DNA from: Hydractinia symbiolongicarpus
Lineage: Eukaryota > Cnidaria > Hydrozoa > Anthoathecata > Hydractiniidae
NCBI RefSeq assembly: GCF_029227915.1
Contig: NC_079879.1
Location: 28,216,501-28,280,500, forward strand
Length of the DNA stretch: 64,000 nucleotides
Direction: 5' to 3'
Below the pieces are notes generated by a model. The model had not been told where the DNA came from, did not search any database, and saw only the letters and a program-made list of their open reading frames with translations. Positions within the stretch are counted from its first letter, which is position 1. Every line of letters starts with the position of its first letter. Of the stretch, positions 37,232-51,024 are shown piece by piece. A program made the translations under genes and the position numbers.

Positions 37232-39032
37232 CTAACGGCTAGGATTGGTCCCACAGTAAAAAATGAAATTTTTATCTACATTTTTAAATAAAGCGCTACC
37301 ACAGCTCCCAGTGTAATCGCTAAGTTCCATCAATCATGTCAAACTAAGAAAAATGTTATTTCTTGGAGTCCAATTGTCTTTTTTATCACATTTATCAGGT
37401 CAAAGTCTAAAATCAGTTCAATTAAGTCCCACAGTCAATCGTTTCACTGTTAAAAGTGATGCAACCTAGTAATTTCAGAAATATATCGCTAAATAGATGT
37501 TGGTACGATAAGGTGACGCAATCGTTGTAATTCATCCTGACTGATACCGTTACAAAGTCAATGAATATAGTTTTTGAAACTGTCTCTATTTCTTTGGCGC
37601 GCGCTAACGGCTAGGATTGGTTCCACAGTAAAAAATGACTTATTTATCTACATTTTTAAATAAAGCGCTACCAGAGTGCCCGGTGTAATAGCTTAGTTCC
37701 AGCAATCATGTCAAATTAAGAAGAATGTTATTTTTTGGAGTCCAATTGTCTCATTATAACATTAATAAGGTCACAGTTCAAAAGCAGTTCAATAAAGTAC
37801 TACAGTCAATTGTCTCACTGTTAAAATGAAACCTAGTAATATCAGAAAGATATCGCTAAATGCATGTTGGTACGAATATGTAACGCTACCGTTGTAACTC
37901 AAACGAGCTGATACCGATAGAAAGTCAATGAAATGTAGTTTTTGAAGCTGTCTCTATTACTTCAGCGCGCGCTAGCGGTTAGTATTGGTCCCACAGTAAA
38001 AAATGACTTACTTATCTAATTTTTCGAATAAAGCAATAACACAGCGTCCAGTATAATTGCTGAGTTACAGCAATCATTTCATATTAAGAAGAACGTTACT
38101 TCTTGGTGTCCAGTTGTCTCATTATTACATTTATAAGGTGAAATTGGTCCCACGGTAAAAAATGAAATTTTCATCTACATTTTTAAATAAAGCCCTACCA
38201 CAGCTCCCAGTTTAATCGCTGAGTTCCAGCAATCATGTCAAACTAAGAAAAATGTTATTTCTTGGAGTCCAATTGTCTCATTTATCACATTTATAAGGTC
38301 AAAATCTAAAATCAGTTCATTTAAGTCCCACAGTCAATTGTTTCACATTTAAAAGCGACACAACCTAGTAATATCAGAAAAATATCGCTAAATGCATGTT
38401 GGTACGAATATGTGACGCAACCGTTGTAATTCAAACGAGCTGATACCGATAGAAAGTCAATGAAATGTAGTTTTTGAAACTGTCTCTATTACTTCAGCGC
38501 GCTAGCGGTTAGGATTGGTCCCACAGCAAAAAATGACTTATATATCTAATTTTTTGAATAAAGCAATAATACAGCGTCCAGTGTAATTGCTGAGTTACAG
38601 CAATCATTTCATATTAAGAAGAACGTTACTTCTTGGAGTCCAGTTGTCTCATTATCATATTTATAAGGTGAAATTGGTCCCACAGTAACAAATGATTTTT
38701 TTATCTACATTTTTAAATAAAGCACTACCACAGCTCCCAGTTTAAGGGGTGAGTTTCAGCAATCATGTCAAACTAAGAAAAATGTGATTTCTTGGATTCC
38801 AATTGTCTCACTTATCACATTTATAAGGTCAAAGTCTAAAATTAGTTCAATTAAGTCCCACAGTCAATTGTTTCACAGTTAAAAGCGACACAACCTAGTA
38901 ATATCTGAAACATCTCGTAAACAGATGTTGGTACGAATATGTGACGCAATCGTTGTAATTCATACGGACTGATACCGTTAGAAAGTCAATGAAATATAGT
39001 TTTTGAAACTGTCTCTATTTCTTGAGCGCGTG
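37232..39032 (+). repeat. HOR-C copy 5 (1801 bp, six units)
   Basis: Units start at 37,232, 37,604, 37,972, 38,131, 38,502 and 38,661 (372, 368, 159, 371, 159 and 372 bp). Private markers gtaatttcagaaatatatcg in unit 1 and gaatatgtaacgctaccg in unit 2 identify it as the source or sister of copy 6. Confidence 0.92.
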
Positions 39033-39405
39033 CTAACGGCTAGGATTGGTCCCACAGTAAAAAATGAAATTTTTATCTACATTTTTAAATAAAGCGCTAC
39101 CACAGCTCCCAGTGTAATCGCTGAGTTCCAGCAATCATGTCAAACTAAGAAAAATGTTATTTCTTGGAGTCCAATTGTCTTTTTTATCACATTTATCAGG
39201 TCAAAGTCTAAAATCAGTTCAATTAAGTCCCACAGTCAATCGTTTCACTGTTAAAAGTGATGCAACCTAGTAATTTCAGAAATATATCGCTAAATAGATG
39301 TTGGTACGAATATGTAACGCTACCGTTGTAACTCAAACGAGCTGATACCGATAGAAAGTCAATGAAATGTAGTTTTTGAAGCTGTCTCTATTACTTCAGC
39401 GCGCG
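39033..39405 (+). repeat. Fusion monomer (HOR-C unit 1 to unit 2)
   Basis: Both rare markers of copy 5, which sit in adjacent units there (about 37,471 and 37,875), are found here in one unit. The switch lies in the shared tgttggtacga. This is a direct trace of in-register unequal exchange that removed one monomer. Confidence 0.87.
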
Positions 39406-40466
39406 CTAGCGGTTAGTATTGGTCCCACAGTAAAAAATGACTTACTTATCTAATTTTTCGAATAAAGCAATAACACAGCGTCCAGTATAATTGCTGAGTT
39501 ACAGCTATCATTTCATATTAAGAAGAACGTTACTTCTTGGTGTCCAGTTGTCTCATTATCACATTTATAAGGTGAAATTGGTCCCACGGTAAAAAATGAA
39601 ATTTTCATCTACATTTTTAAATAAAGCCCTACCACAGCTCCCAGTTTAATCGCTGAGTTCCAGCAATCATGTCAAACTAAGAAAAATGTTATTTCTTGGA
39701 GTCCAATTGTCTCATTTATCACATTTATAAGGTCAAAATCTAAAATCAGTTCATTTAAGTCCCACAGTCAATTGTTTCACATTTAAAAGCGACACAACCT
39801 AGTAATATCAGAAAAATATCGCTAAATGCATGTTGGTACGAATATGTGACGCAACCGTTGTAATTCAAACGAGCTGATACCGATAGAAAGTCAATGAAAT
39901 GTAGTTTTTGAAACTGTCTCTATTACTTCAGCGCGCTAGCGGTTAGGATTGGTCCCACAGCAAAAAATGACTTTTATATCTAATTTTTTGAATAAAGCAA
40001 TAATACAGCGTCCAGTGTAATTGCTGAGTTACAGCAATCATTTCATATTAAGAAGAACGTTACTTCTTGGAGTCCAGTTGTCTTATTATCACATTTATAA
40101 GGTGAAATTGGTCCCACAGTAAAAAATGATTTTTTTATCTACATTTTTAAATAAAGCACTACCACAGCTCCCAGTTTAATGGGTGAGTTTCAGCAATCAT
40201 GTCAAACTAAGAAAAATGTGATTTCTTGGAGTCCAATTGTCTCACTTATCACATTTATAAGGTCAAAGTCTAAAATTAGTTCAATTAAGTCCCACAGTCA
40301 ATTGTTTCACAGTTAAAAGCGACACAACCTAGTAATATCAGAAACATCTCGTAAACAGATGTTGGTACGAATATGTGACGCAATCGTTGCAATTCATACG
40401 GACTGATACCGTTAGAAAGTCAATGAAATATAGTTTTTGAAACTGTCTCTATTTCTTGAGCGCGTG
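39033..40466 (+). repeat. HOR-C copy 6, shortened by one unit (1434 bp)
   Basis: Units start at 39,033, 39,406, 39,565, 39,936 and 40,095 (373, 159, 371, 159 and 372 bp). The first unit fuses the left part of a unit-1 type (gtaatttcagaaatatatcg) to the right part of a unit-2 type (gaatatgtaacgctaccg), removing 367 bp compared with copy 5. Confidence 0.9.
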
Positions 40467-41739
40467 CTAACGGCTAGGATTGGTCCCACAGTAAAAAATA
40501 AAATTTTTATCTACATTTTTAAATAAAGCGCTACCACAGCTCCCAGTGTAATCGCTGAGTTCCAGCAATCATGTCAAACTAAGAAAAATGTTATTTCTTG
40601 GAGTCCAATTGTCTCTTTTATCACATTTATAAGGTCAAAGTCTAAAATCGGTTCAATTAAGTCCCACAGTCAATCGTTTCAGTGTTAAAAGCGATGTAAC
40701 CTAGTAATATCAGAAACATATCGCTAAATAGATGTTGGTACGATAAGGTGACGCAATCGTTGTAATTCATCCTGACTGATACCGTTAGAAAGTCAATGAA
40801 TATAGTTTTTGAAACTGTTTCTATTTCTTGAGCGCAAGCTAACGGCTAGGAATGGTCCCACAGTAAAAAATGATTTTTTTATCTACATTTTCAAATAAAG
40901 CGCTACCGGAGCGCCCAGTGTAATCGCTTAGTTCCAGCAATCATGTCAAATTAAGAAGAATGTTATTTTTTGGAGTCCAATTATCTCATCATAACATTTA
41001 TAAGGTCACAGTCCAAAATCAGGTCAATAAAGTACTACAGTCAATTGTTTCATTGTTAAAAGCGATGAAACCTAGTAATATCAGAAAAATATCGCTAAAT
41101 GCATGTTGGTACGAATATGTGACGCAACCGTTGTAATTCAAACGAGCTGATACCGATAGAAAGTCATTAAAATGTAGTTTTTGAAACTGTCTCTATTACT
41201 TCAGCGCGCTAGCGGTTAGGATTGGTCCCACAGCAAAAAATGACTTATATATCTAATTTTTTGAATAAAGCAATAATACAGCGTCCAGTGTAATTGCTGA
41301 GTTACAGCAATCATTTCATATTAAGAAGAACGTTACTTCTTGGAGTCCAGTTGTCTCATTATCATATTTATAAGGTGAAATTGGTCCCACAGTAACAAAT
41401 GATTTTTTTATCTACATTTTTAAATAAAGCACTACCACAGCTCCCAGTTTAAGGGGTGAGTTTCAGCAATCATGTCAAACTAAGAAAAATGTGATTTCTT
41501 GGATTCCAATTGTCTCACTTATCACATTTATAAGGTCAAAGTCTAAAATTAGTTCAATTAAGTCCCACAGTCAATTGTTTCACAGTTAAAAGCGACACAA
41601 CCTAGTAATATCTGAAACATCTCGTAAACAGATGTTGGTACGAATATGTGACGCAATCGTTGTAATTCATACGGACTGATACCGTTAGAAAGTCAATGAA
41701 ATATAGTTTTTGAGACTGTCTCTATTTCTTGAGCGCGTG
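40467..41739 (+). repeat. 1273-bp HOR-G copy 1 (four units)
   Basis: Units start at 40,467, 40,839, 41,209 and 41,368 (372, 370, 159 and 372 bp). The first unit starts as HOR-C unit 1 (gatgttggtacgataagg) but ends ttcttgagcgcaagct like HOR-B unit 2, so it is a C-to-B fusion. The other three are HOR-B units 3-5, with agtcattaaaatg, tttaaggggtgag and tttttgagactg. Confidence 0.9.
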
Positions 41740-43012
41740 CTAACGGCTAGGATTGGTCCCACAGTAAAAAATGAAATTTTTATCTACATTTTTAAATAAA
41801 GCGCTACCACAGCTCCCAGTGTAATCGCTGAGTTCCAGCAATCATGTCAAACTAAGAAAAATGTTATTTCTTGGAGTCCAATTGTCTTTTTTATCACATT
41901 TATCAGGTCAAAGTCTAAAATCAGTTCAATTAAGTCCCACAGTCAATCGTTTCACTGTTAAAAGTGATGCAACCTAGTAATATCAGAAACATATCGCTAA
42001 ATAGATGTTGGTACGATAAGGTGACGCAATCGTTGTAATTCATCCTGACTGATACCGTTAGAAAGTCAATGAATATAGTTTTTGAAACTGTCTCTATTTC
42101 TTGAGCGCAAGCTAACGGCTAGGAATGGTCCCACAGTAAAAAATGATTTTTTTATCTACATTTTCAAATAAAGCGCTACCGGAGCGCCCAGTGTAATCGC
42201 TTAGTTCCAGCAATCATGTCAAATTAAGAAGAATGTTATTTTTTGGAGTCCAATTATCTCATCATAACATTTATAAGGTCACAGTCCAAAATCAGGTCAA
42301 TAAAGTACTACAGTCAATTGTTTCATTGTTAAAAGCGATGAAACCTAGTAATATCAGAAAAATATCGCTAAATGCATGTTGGTACGAATATGTGACGCAA
42401 CCGTTGTAATTCAAACGAGCTGATACCGATAGAAAGTCATTAAAATGTAGTTTTTGAAACTGTCTCTATTACTTCAGCGCGCTAGCGGTTAGGATTGGTC
42501 CCACAGCAAAAAATGACTTATATATCTAATTTTTTGAATAAAGCAATAATACAGCGTCCAGTGTAATTGCTGAGTTACAGCAATCATTTCATATTAAGAA
42601 GAACGTTACTTCTTGGAGTCCAGTTGTCTCATTATCATATTTATAAGGTGAAATTGGTCCCACAGTAACAAATGATTTTTTTATCTACATTTTTAAATAA
42701 AGCACTACCACAGCTCCCAGTTTAAGGGGTGAGTTTCAGCAATCATGTCAAACTAAGAAAAATGTGATTTCTTGGATTCCAATTGTCTCACTTATCACAT
42801 TTATAAGGTCAAAGTCTAAAATTAGTTCAATTAAGTCCCACAGTCAATTGTTTCACAGTTAAAAGCGACACAACCTAGTAATATCTGAAACATCTCGTAA
42901 ACAGATGTTGGTACGAATATGTGACGCTATCGTTGTAATTCATACGGACTGATACCGTTAGAAAGTCAATGAAATATAGTTTTTGAGACTGTCTCTATTT
43001 CTTGAGCGCGTG
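41740..43012 (+). repeat. 1273-bp HOR-G copy 2 (four units)
   Basis: Units start at 41,740, 42,112, 42,482 and 42,641. It has the same order and private variants as copy 1 and is in direct tandem with it. The pair is a young duplication nested within the HOR-C domain. Confidence 0.9.
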
Positions 43013-44813
43013 CTAACGGCTAGGATTGGTCCCACAGTAAAAAATGAAATTTTTATCTACATTTTTAAATAAAGCGCTACCACAGCTCCCAGTGTAATCG
43101 CTGAGTTCCAGCAATCATGTCAAACTAAGAAAAATGTTATTTCTTGGAGTCCAATTGTCTTTTTTATCACATTTATCAGGTCAAAGTCTAAAATCAGTTC
43201 AATTAAGTCCCACAGTCAATCGTTTCACTGTTAAAAGTGATGCAACCTAGTAATATCAGAAACATATCGCTAAATAGATGTTGGTACGATAAGGTGACGC
43301 AATCGTTGTAATTCATCCTGACTGATACCGTTAGAAAGTCAATGAATATAGTTTTTGAAACTGTCTCTATTTCTTTGGCGCGCGCTAACGGCTAGGATTG
43401 GTCCCACAGTAAAAAATGACTTATTTATCTACATTTTTAAATAAAGCGCTACCAGAGCGCCCGGTGTAATTGCTTAGTTCCAGCAATCATGTCAAATTAA
43501 GAAGAATGTTATTTTTTGGAGTCCAATTGTCTCATTATAACATTAATAAGGTCACAGTTCAAAAGCAGTTCAATAAAGTACTACAGTCAATTGTCTCACT
43601 GTTAAAATGAAACCTAGTAATATCAGAAAAATATCGCTAAATGCATGTTGGTACGAATATGTGACGCTACCGTTGTAACTCAAACGAGCTGATACCGATA
43701 GAAAGTCAATGAAATGTAGTTTTTGAAGCTGTCTCTATTACTTCAGCGCGCGCTAGCGGTTAGTATTGGTCCCACAGTAAAAAATGACTTACTTATCTAA
43801 TTTTTCGAATAAAGCAATAACACAGCGTCCAGTATAATTGCTGAGTTACAGCTATCATTTCATATTAAGAAGAACGTTACTTCTTGGTGTCCAGTTGTCT
43901 CATTATCACATTTATAAGGTGAAATTGGTCCCACGGTAAAAAATGAAATTTTCATCTACATTTTTAAATAAAGCCCTACCACAGCTCCCAGTTTAATCGC
44001 TGAGTTCCAGCAATCATGTCAAACTAAGAAAAATGTTATTTCTTGGAGTCCAATTGTCTCATTTATCACATTTATAAGGTCAAAATCTAAAATCAGTTCA
44101 TTTAAGTCCCACAGTCAATTGTTTCACATTTAAAAGCGACACAACCTAGTAATATCAGAAAAATATCGCTAAATGCATGTTGGTACGAATATGTGACGCA
44201 ACCGTTGTAATTCAAACGAGCTGATACCGATAGAAAGTCAATGAAATGTAGTTTTTGAAACTGTCTCTATTACTTCAGCGCGCTAGCGGTTAGGATTGGT
44301 CCCACAGCAAAAAATGACTTATATATCTAATTTTTTGAATAAAGCAATAATACAGCGTCCAGTGTAATTGCTGAGTTACAGCAATCATTTCATATTAAGA
44401 AGAACGTTACTTCTTGGAGTCCAGTTGTCTCATTATCATATTTATAAGGTGAAATTGGTCCCACAGTAACAAATGATTTTTTTATCTACATTTTTAAATA
44501 AAGCACTACCACAGCTCCCAGTTTAAGGGGTGAGTTTCAGCAATCATGTCAAACTAAGAAAAATGTGATTTCTTGGATTCCAATTGTCTCACTTATCACA
44601 TTTATAAGGTCAAAGTCTAAAATTAGTTCAATTAAGTCCCACAGTCAATTGTTTCACAGTTAAAAGCGACACAACCTAGTAATATCTGAAACATCTCGTA
44701 AACAGATGTTGGTACGAATATGTGACGCAATCGTTGTAATTCATACGGACTGATACCGTTAGAAAGTCAATGAAATATAGTTTTTGAAACTGTCTCTATT
44801 TCTTGAGCGCGTG
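43013..44813 (+). repeat. HOR-C copy 7 (1801 bp, six units)
   Basis: Units start at 43,013, 43,385, 43,753, 43,912, 44,283 and 44,442. It carries the 35-46-kb domain variant tttttcgaataaagcaat and tttaaggggtgag. Confidence 0.92.
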
Positions 44814-46614
44814 CTAACGGCTAGGATTGGTCCCACAGTAAAAAATGAAATTTTTATCTACATTTTTAAATAAAGCGCTACCACAGCTCCCAGTGTAATC
44901 GCTGAGTTCCAGCAATCATGTCAAACTAAGAAAAATGTTATTTCTTGGAGTCCAATTGTCTTTTTTATCACATTTATCAGGTCAAAGTCTAAAATCAGTT
45001 CAATTAAGTCCCACAGTCAATCGTTTCACTGTTAAAAGTGATGCAACCTAGTAATATCAGAAACATATCGCTAAATAGATGTTGGTACGATAAGGTGACG
45101 CAATCGTTGTAATTCATCCTGACTGATACCGTTAGAAAGTCAATGAATATAGTTTTTGAAACTGTCTCTATTTCTTTGGCGCGCGCTAACGGCTAGGATT
45201 GGTTCCACAGTAAAAAATGACTTATTTATCTACATTTTTAAATAAAGCGCTACCAGAGCGCCCGGTGTAATTGCTTAGTTCCAGCAATCATGTCAAATTA
45301 AGAAGAATGTTATTTTTTGGAGTCCAATTGTCTCATTATAACATTAATAAGGTCACAGTTCAAAAGCAGTTCAATAAAGTACTACAGTCAATTGTCTCAC
45401 TGTTAAAATGAAACCTAGTAATATCAGAAAAATATCGCTAAATGCATGTTGGTACGAATATGTAACGCAACCGTTGTAACTCAAACGAGCTGATACCGAT
45501 AGAAAGTCAATGAAATGTAGTTTTTGAAGCTGTCTCTATTACTTCAGCGCGCGCTAGCGGTTAGTATTGGTCCCACAGTAAAAAATGACTTACTTATCTA
45601 ATTTTTCGAATAAAGCAATAACACAGCGTCCAGTATAATTGCTGAGTTACAGCTATCATTTCATATTAAGAAGAACGTTACTTCTTGGTGTCCAGTTGTC
45701 TCATTATCACATTTATAAGGTGAAATTGGTCCCACGGTAAAAAATGAAATTTTCATCTACATTTTTAAATAAAGCCCTACCACAGCTCCCAGTTTAATCG
45801 CTGAGTTCCAGTAATCATGTCAAACTAAGAAAAATGTTATTTCTTGGAGTCCAATTGTCTCATTTATCACATTTATAAGGTCAAAATCTAAAATCAGTTC
45901 ATTTAAGTCCCACAGTCAATTGTTTCACATTTAAAAGCGACACAACCTAGTAATATCAGAAAAATATCGCTAAATGCATGTTGGTACGAATATGTGACGC
46001 AACCGTTGTAATTCAAACGAGCTGATACCGATAGAAAGTCAATGAAATGTAGTTTTTGAAACTGTCTCTATTACTTCAGCGCGCTAGCGGTTAGGATTGG
46101 TCCCACAGCAAAAAATGACTTATGTATCTAATTTTTTGAATAAAGCAATAATACAGCGTCCAGTGTAATTCCTGAGTTACAGCAATCATTTCATATTAAG
46201 AAGAACGTTACTTCTTGGAGTCCAGTTGTCTTATTATCACATTTATAAGGTGAAATTGGTCCCACAGTAAAAAATGATTTTTTTATCTACATTTTTAAAT
46301 AAAGCACTACCACAGCTCCCAGTTTAATGGGTGAGTTTCAGCAATCATGTCAAACTAAGAAAAATGTGATTTCTTGGAGTCCAATTGTCTCACTTATCAC
46401 ATTTAAAAGGTCAAAGTCTAAAATTAGTTCAATTAAGTCCCACAGTCAATTGTTTCACAGTTAAAAGCGACACAACCTAGTACTATCAGAAACATCTCGT
46501 AAACAGATGTTGGTACGAATATGTGACGCAATCGTTGCAATTCATACGGACTGATACCGTTAGAAAGTCAATGAAATATAGTTTTTGAAACTGTCTCTAT
46601 TTCTTGAGCGCGTG
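44814..46614 (+). repeat. HOR-C copy 8 (1801 bp, six units)
   Basis: Units start at 44,814, 45,186, 45,554, 45,713, 46,084 and 46,243. Its last unit has tttaatgggtgag and not the tttaaggggtgag of copy 7. Mixing of old and local variants within one block suggests exchange finer than the HOR length. Confidence 0.9.
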
Positions 46615-47728
46615 CTAACGGCTAGGATTGGTCCCACAGTAAAAAATGAAATTTTTATCTACATTTTTAAATAAAGCGCTACCACAGCTCCCAGTGTAAT
46701 CGCTGAGTTCCAGCAATCATGTCAAACTAAGAAAAATGTTATTTCTTGGAGTCCAATTGTCTCTTTTATCACATTTATAAGGTCAAAGTCTAAAATCAGT
46801 TCAATTAAGTCCCACAGTCAATCGTTTCAGTGTTAAAAGCGATGTAACCTAGTAATATCAGAAACATATCGCTAAATAGATGTTGGTACGATAAGGTGAC
46901 GCAATCGTTGTAATTCATCCTGACTGATACCGTTAGAAAGTCAATGAATATAGTTTTTGAAACTGTCTCTATTTCTTTGGCGCGTGCTAACGGCTAGGAT
47001 TGGTCCCACAGTAAAAAATGACTTATTTATCTACATTTTTAAATAAAGCGCTACCAGAGCGGCCGTTGTAATTGCTTAGTTCCAGCAATCATGTCAAATT
47101 AAGAAGAATGTTATTTTTTGGAGTCCAATTGTCTTATTATAACATTAATAAGGTCAAAGTCCAAAATCATTCAATAAAGTCCCACAGTCAATCGTTTCAC
47201 TGTTAAAAGCGATGAAACCTAATAGTATCAGAAAGATATCGCTAAATGCATGTTGGTACGAATATGTGACGCAACCGTCGTAACTCACACGGACTGATAC
47301 CGTTAGAAAGTCAATGAAATGTAGTTTTTGAAGCTGTCTCTATTTTTGGAGCGTGTGCTAACGGCTAGGAATGGTCCCACAGTAAAAAATGAAATTTTTA
47401 TCTACATTTTCAAATAAAGCGCTACCAGAGCGCCCAGTGTAATCGCTTAGTTCCAGCAATCATGTGAAATTAAGAAGAATGTTATTTTTTGGTGTCCAAT
47501 TGTCTCATCATAACATTTATAAGGTTTCAGTCCAAAATCAGTTCAATAAAGTGCTACAGTCAATTGTTTCACCGTTAAAAGCGACACAACTTAGTAATAT
47601 TAGAAACATCTCGTAAACAGATGTTGGTACGAATATGTGACGCAATGGTTGTAATTCATACGGACTGATACCGTTAGAAATTCAATGAAGTATAGTTTTT
47701 GAAACTGTCTCTATTCCTTGAGCGCGAG
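46615..47728 (+). repeat. Transition monomers between HOR-C and HOR-D domains
   Basis: Units start at 46,615, 46,987 and 47,358 (372, 371 and 371 bp). The middle one begins like HOR-C unit 2 (gagcggccgttgtaattgc) and ends like HOR-A unit 3 (aaatcattcaataaag). The last has caccgttaaaagcgacac with catctcgtaaacagatg, a type otherwise seen only at 50,123, 60,683 and 63,072. This is where organisation changes. Confidence 0.82.
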
Positions 47729-49749
47729 CTAACGGCTAGGATCGGTCCCACAGTACAAAATGAATTTTTTATCTACATTTTTAAATAAAACGCTACCACA
47801 GCACCCAGTGTAATCGCTGAGTTCCAGCAATCATGTCAAACTAAGAAAAATGTTATTTCTTGGAGTCCAATTGTCTCTTTTATCACATTTACAAGGTCAA
47901 AGTCCAAAGTCAGTTCAATAAAGTCCCACAGTGAATCGTTTCACTGTTAAAAGCGATGAAACCTAATAGAATCAGAAAGATATCGCTAAATGCATGTTGG
48001 TACAAATATGTGACGCAACCGTCGTAACTCACACGGACTGATACCGTTAGAAAGTCAATTAAATGTAGTTTTTGAAGCTGTCTCTATTTTTTGAGCGTGT
48101 GCTAACGGCTAGGAATGGTCCCACAGTAAAAAATGAAATTTTTATCTACATTTTCAAATAAAGCGCTACCAGAGCGCCCAGTGTAATCGCTTAGTTCCAG
48201 CAATCATGTGAAATTAAGAAGAATGTTATTTTTTGGTGTCCAATTGTCTCATCATAACATTTATAAGGTTTCAGTCCAAAATCAGTTCAATAAAGTGCTA
48301 CAGTCAATTGTTTCACAGTTAGAAGCGACACAACCTAGTAATATCAGAAAAATATCGCTAAATGCATGTTGGTACGGATATGTGACGCAATCGTTGTAAT
48401 TCATCCGGGCTGATACCGTTAGAAAGTCAATGAAATATAGTTTTTGAAACTGTCTCTATTTCTTTGGCGGGTGCTAACGGCTAGGATTGGTCCCACAGTA
48501 AAAAATGACTTATTTATCTAATTTTTTGAATAAAGCGCTACCACAGCGCCCAGTATAATCGCTGAATTCCAGCAATCTTGTCAAATTAAGAAGAATGTTA
48601 TTTCTTGGAGTCCAACTGTCTCATTTATCACATTTATAAGGTCAAAATCCAAAATCTGTTCAATTAAGTCCCACAGTCAATTGTTTCACAGTTAAAAGCG
48701 ACACAGCCTAGTAATATCAGAAAAATATCGCTAAATGCATGTTGGTACGAATATGTGACGCAACCGTTGTAATTCAAACGAGCTGATACCGATAGAAAGT
48801 CAATGAAATGTAGTTTTTTAAACTGTCTCTATTACTTTAGCGCGCGCTAGCGGTTAGGATTGGTCCCACAGCAAAAAATGACTTATTTATCTAATTTTTT
48901 GAATAAAGCAATAATGCAGCGTCCAGTGTAATTGCTGAGTTACAGCAATCATTTCATATTAAGAAGAACGTTACTTCTTGGAGTCCAGTTGTCTTATTAT
49001 CACATTTATAAGGTGAAATTGGTCCCACAGTAAAAAATGATTTTTTTATCTACATTTCTAAATAAAGCACTACCACAGCTCCCAGTTTAATGGGTGAGTT
49101 TCAGCAATCATGTCAAACTAAGAAAAATGTGATTTCTTGGAGTCCAATTGTCTTACTTATCACATTTATAAGGTCAAAGTCTAAAATTAGTTCAATTAAG
49201 TCCCACAGTCAATCGTTTCACAGTTAAAAGCGACACAACCTAGTAATATCAGAAACATCTCGTAAACAGATGTTGGTACGAATATGTGACGCAATCGTTG
49301 CAATTCATACGGACTGATACCGTTAGAAATTCAATGAAATATAGTTTTTGAAACTGTCTCTATTTCCTGAGCGCGTGCTAACGGCTAGGATTGGTCCAAC
49401 AGTAAAAAATGAAATTTTTATCTACATTTTTAAATAAAGCGCTACCACAGCTCCCAGTGTAATCGCTGAGTTCCAGCAATCATGTCAAACTAAGAAAAAT
49501 GATATTTCTTGGAGTCCAATTGTCTCTTTTATCACATTTATAAGGTCAAAGTCTAAAATCAGTTCAATTAAGTCCCACAGTCAATCGTTTCAGTGTTAAA
49601 AGCGATGCAACCTAGTAATATCAGAAACATATCGCTAAATAGATGTTGGTACGATAAGGTGACGCAATCGTTTTAATTCATCCTGACTGATACCGTTAGA
49701 AAGTCAATGAATATAGTTTTTGAAACTGTCTCTATTTCTTTGGCGCGTG
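47729..49749 (+). repeat. Partial HOR-D copy (2021 bp, six units)
   Basis: Units start at 47,729, 48,102, 48,474, 48,847, 49,006 and 49,378 (373, 372, 373, 159, 372 and 372 bp). They align with 52,297-54,317 at a constant offset of 4568. Shared markers are cacagttagaagcgacac, gcgacacagcctag and tacatttctaaataaagc. Confidence 0.88.
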
Positions 49750-51024
49750 CTAACGGCTAGGATTGGTCCCACAGTAAAAAAATGACTTATTTATGTAAAT
49801 TTTTAAATAAAGCGCTACCAGAGCGCCCGGTGTAATTGCTTAGTTCCAGCAATCATGTCAAATTAAAAACAATGTTATTTTTTGGAGTCCAATTGTCTTA
49901 TTATAACATTAATAAGGTCAAAGTCCAAAGTCAGTTCAATAAAGTCCCACAGTCAATCGTTTCACTGTTAAAAGCGATGAAACCTAATAGAATCAGAAAG
50001 ATATCGCTAAATGCATGTTGGTACAAATATGTGACGCAACCGTCGTAACTCACACGGACTGATACCGTTAGAAAGTCAATTAAATGTAGTTTTTGAAGCT
50101 GTCTCTATTTTTGGAGCGCGTGCTAACGGCTAGGAATGGTCCCACAGTAAAAAATGAAATTTTTATCTACATTTTCAAATAAAGCGCTACCAGAGCGCCC
50201 AGTGTAATCACTTAGTTCCAGCAATCGTGTGAAATTAAGAAGAATGTTATTTTTTGGTGTCCAATTGTCTCATCATAACATTTATAAGGTTTCAGTCCAA
50301 AATCAGTTCAATAAAGGGCTACAGTCAATTGTTTCACCGTTAAAAGCGACACAACCTAGTAATATCAGAAAAATCTCGTAAACAGATGTTGGTACGAATA
50401 TGTGACGCAATCATTGTAATTCATACGGACTGATACCGTTAGAAAGTCAATGAAATATAGTTTTTGAAACTGTCTCTATTTCTTGAGCGCGTGCTAACGG
50501 CTAGGATTGGTCCCACAGTAAAAAATGAAATTTTTATCTACATTTTTAAATAAAACGCTACCACAGCTCCCAGTGTAATCGCTTAGTTCCAGCAATCATG
50601 TGAAATTAAGAAGAATGTTATTTTTTGGTGTCCAATTGTCTCATCATAACATTTATAAGGTCACAGTCCAAAATCAGGTCAATAAAGTACTACAGTCAAT
50701 TGTTTCATTGTTAAAAGCGATGAAACCTAGTAATATCAGAAAAATATCGCTAAATGCATGTTGGTACGAATATGTGACGCAACCGTTGTAATTCAAACGA
50801 GCTGATACCGATAAAAAGTCAATAAAATGTAGTTTTTTAAACTGTCTCTATTACTTCAGCGCGCGCTAGCGGTTAGGATTGGTCCCACAGCAAAAAATGA
50901 CTTATATATCTAATTTTTTGAATAAAGCAATAATACAGCGTCCAGTGTAATTGCTGAGTTACAGCAATCATTTCATATTAAGAAGAACGTTACTTCTTGG
51001 AGTCCAGTTCTCTCATTATCACAT
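49750..51024 (+). repeat. Mixed monomers between HOR-D copies
   Basis: Units start at 49,750, 50,123, 50,494 and 50,866 (373, 371, 372 and 159 bp). The first fuses a left half with aattaaaaacaatgtt to a right half of HOR-A last-unit type (tggtacaaatatg). The third has ttttttggtgtcc on the left and caaaatcaggtcaat, typical of HOR-B unit 3, on the right. The series is not repeated elsewhere as a block. Confidence 0.8.
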
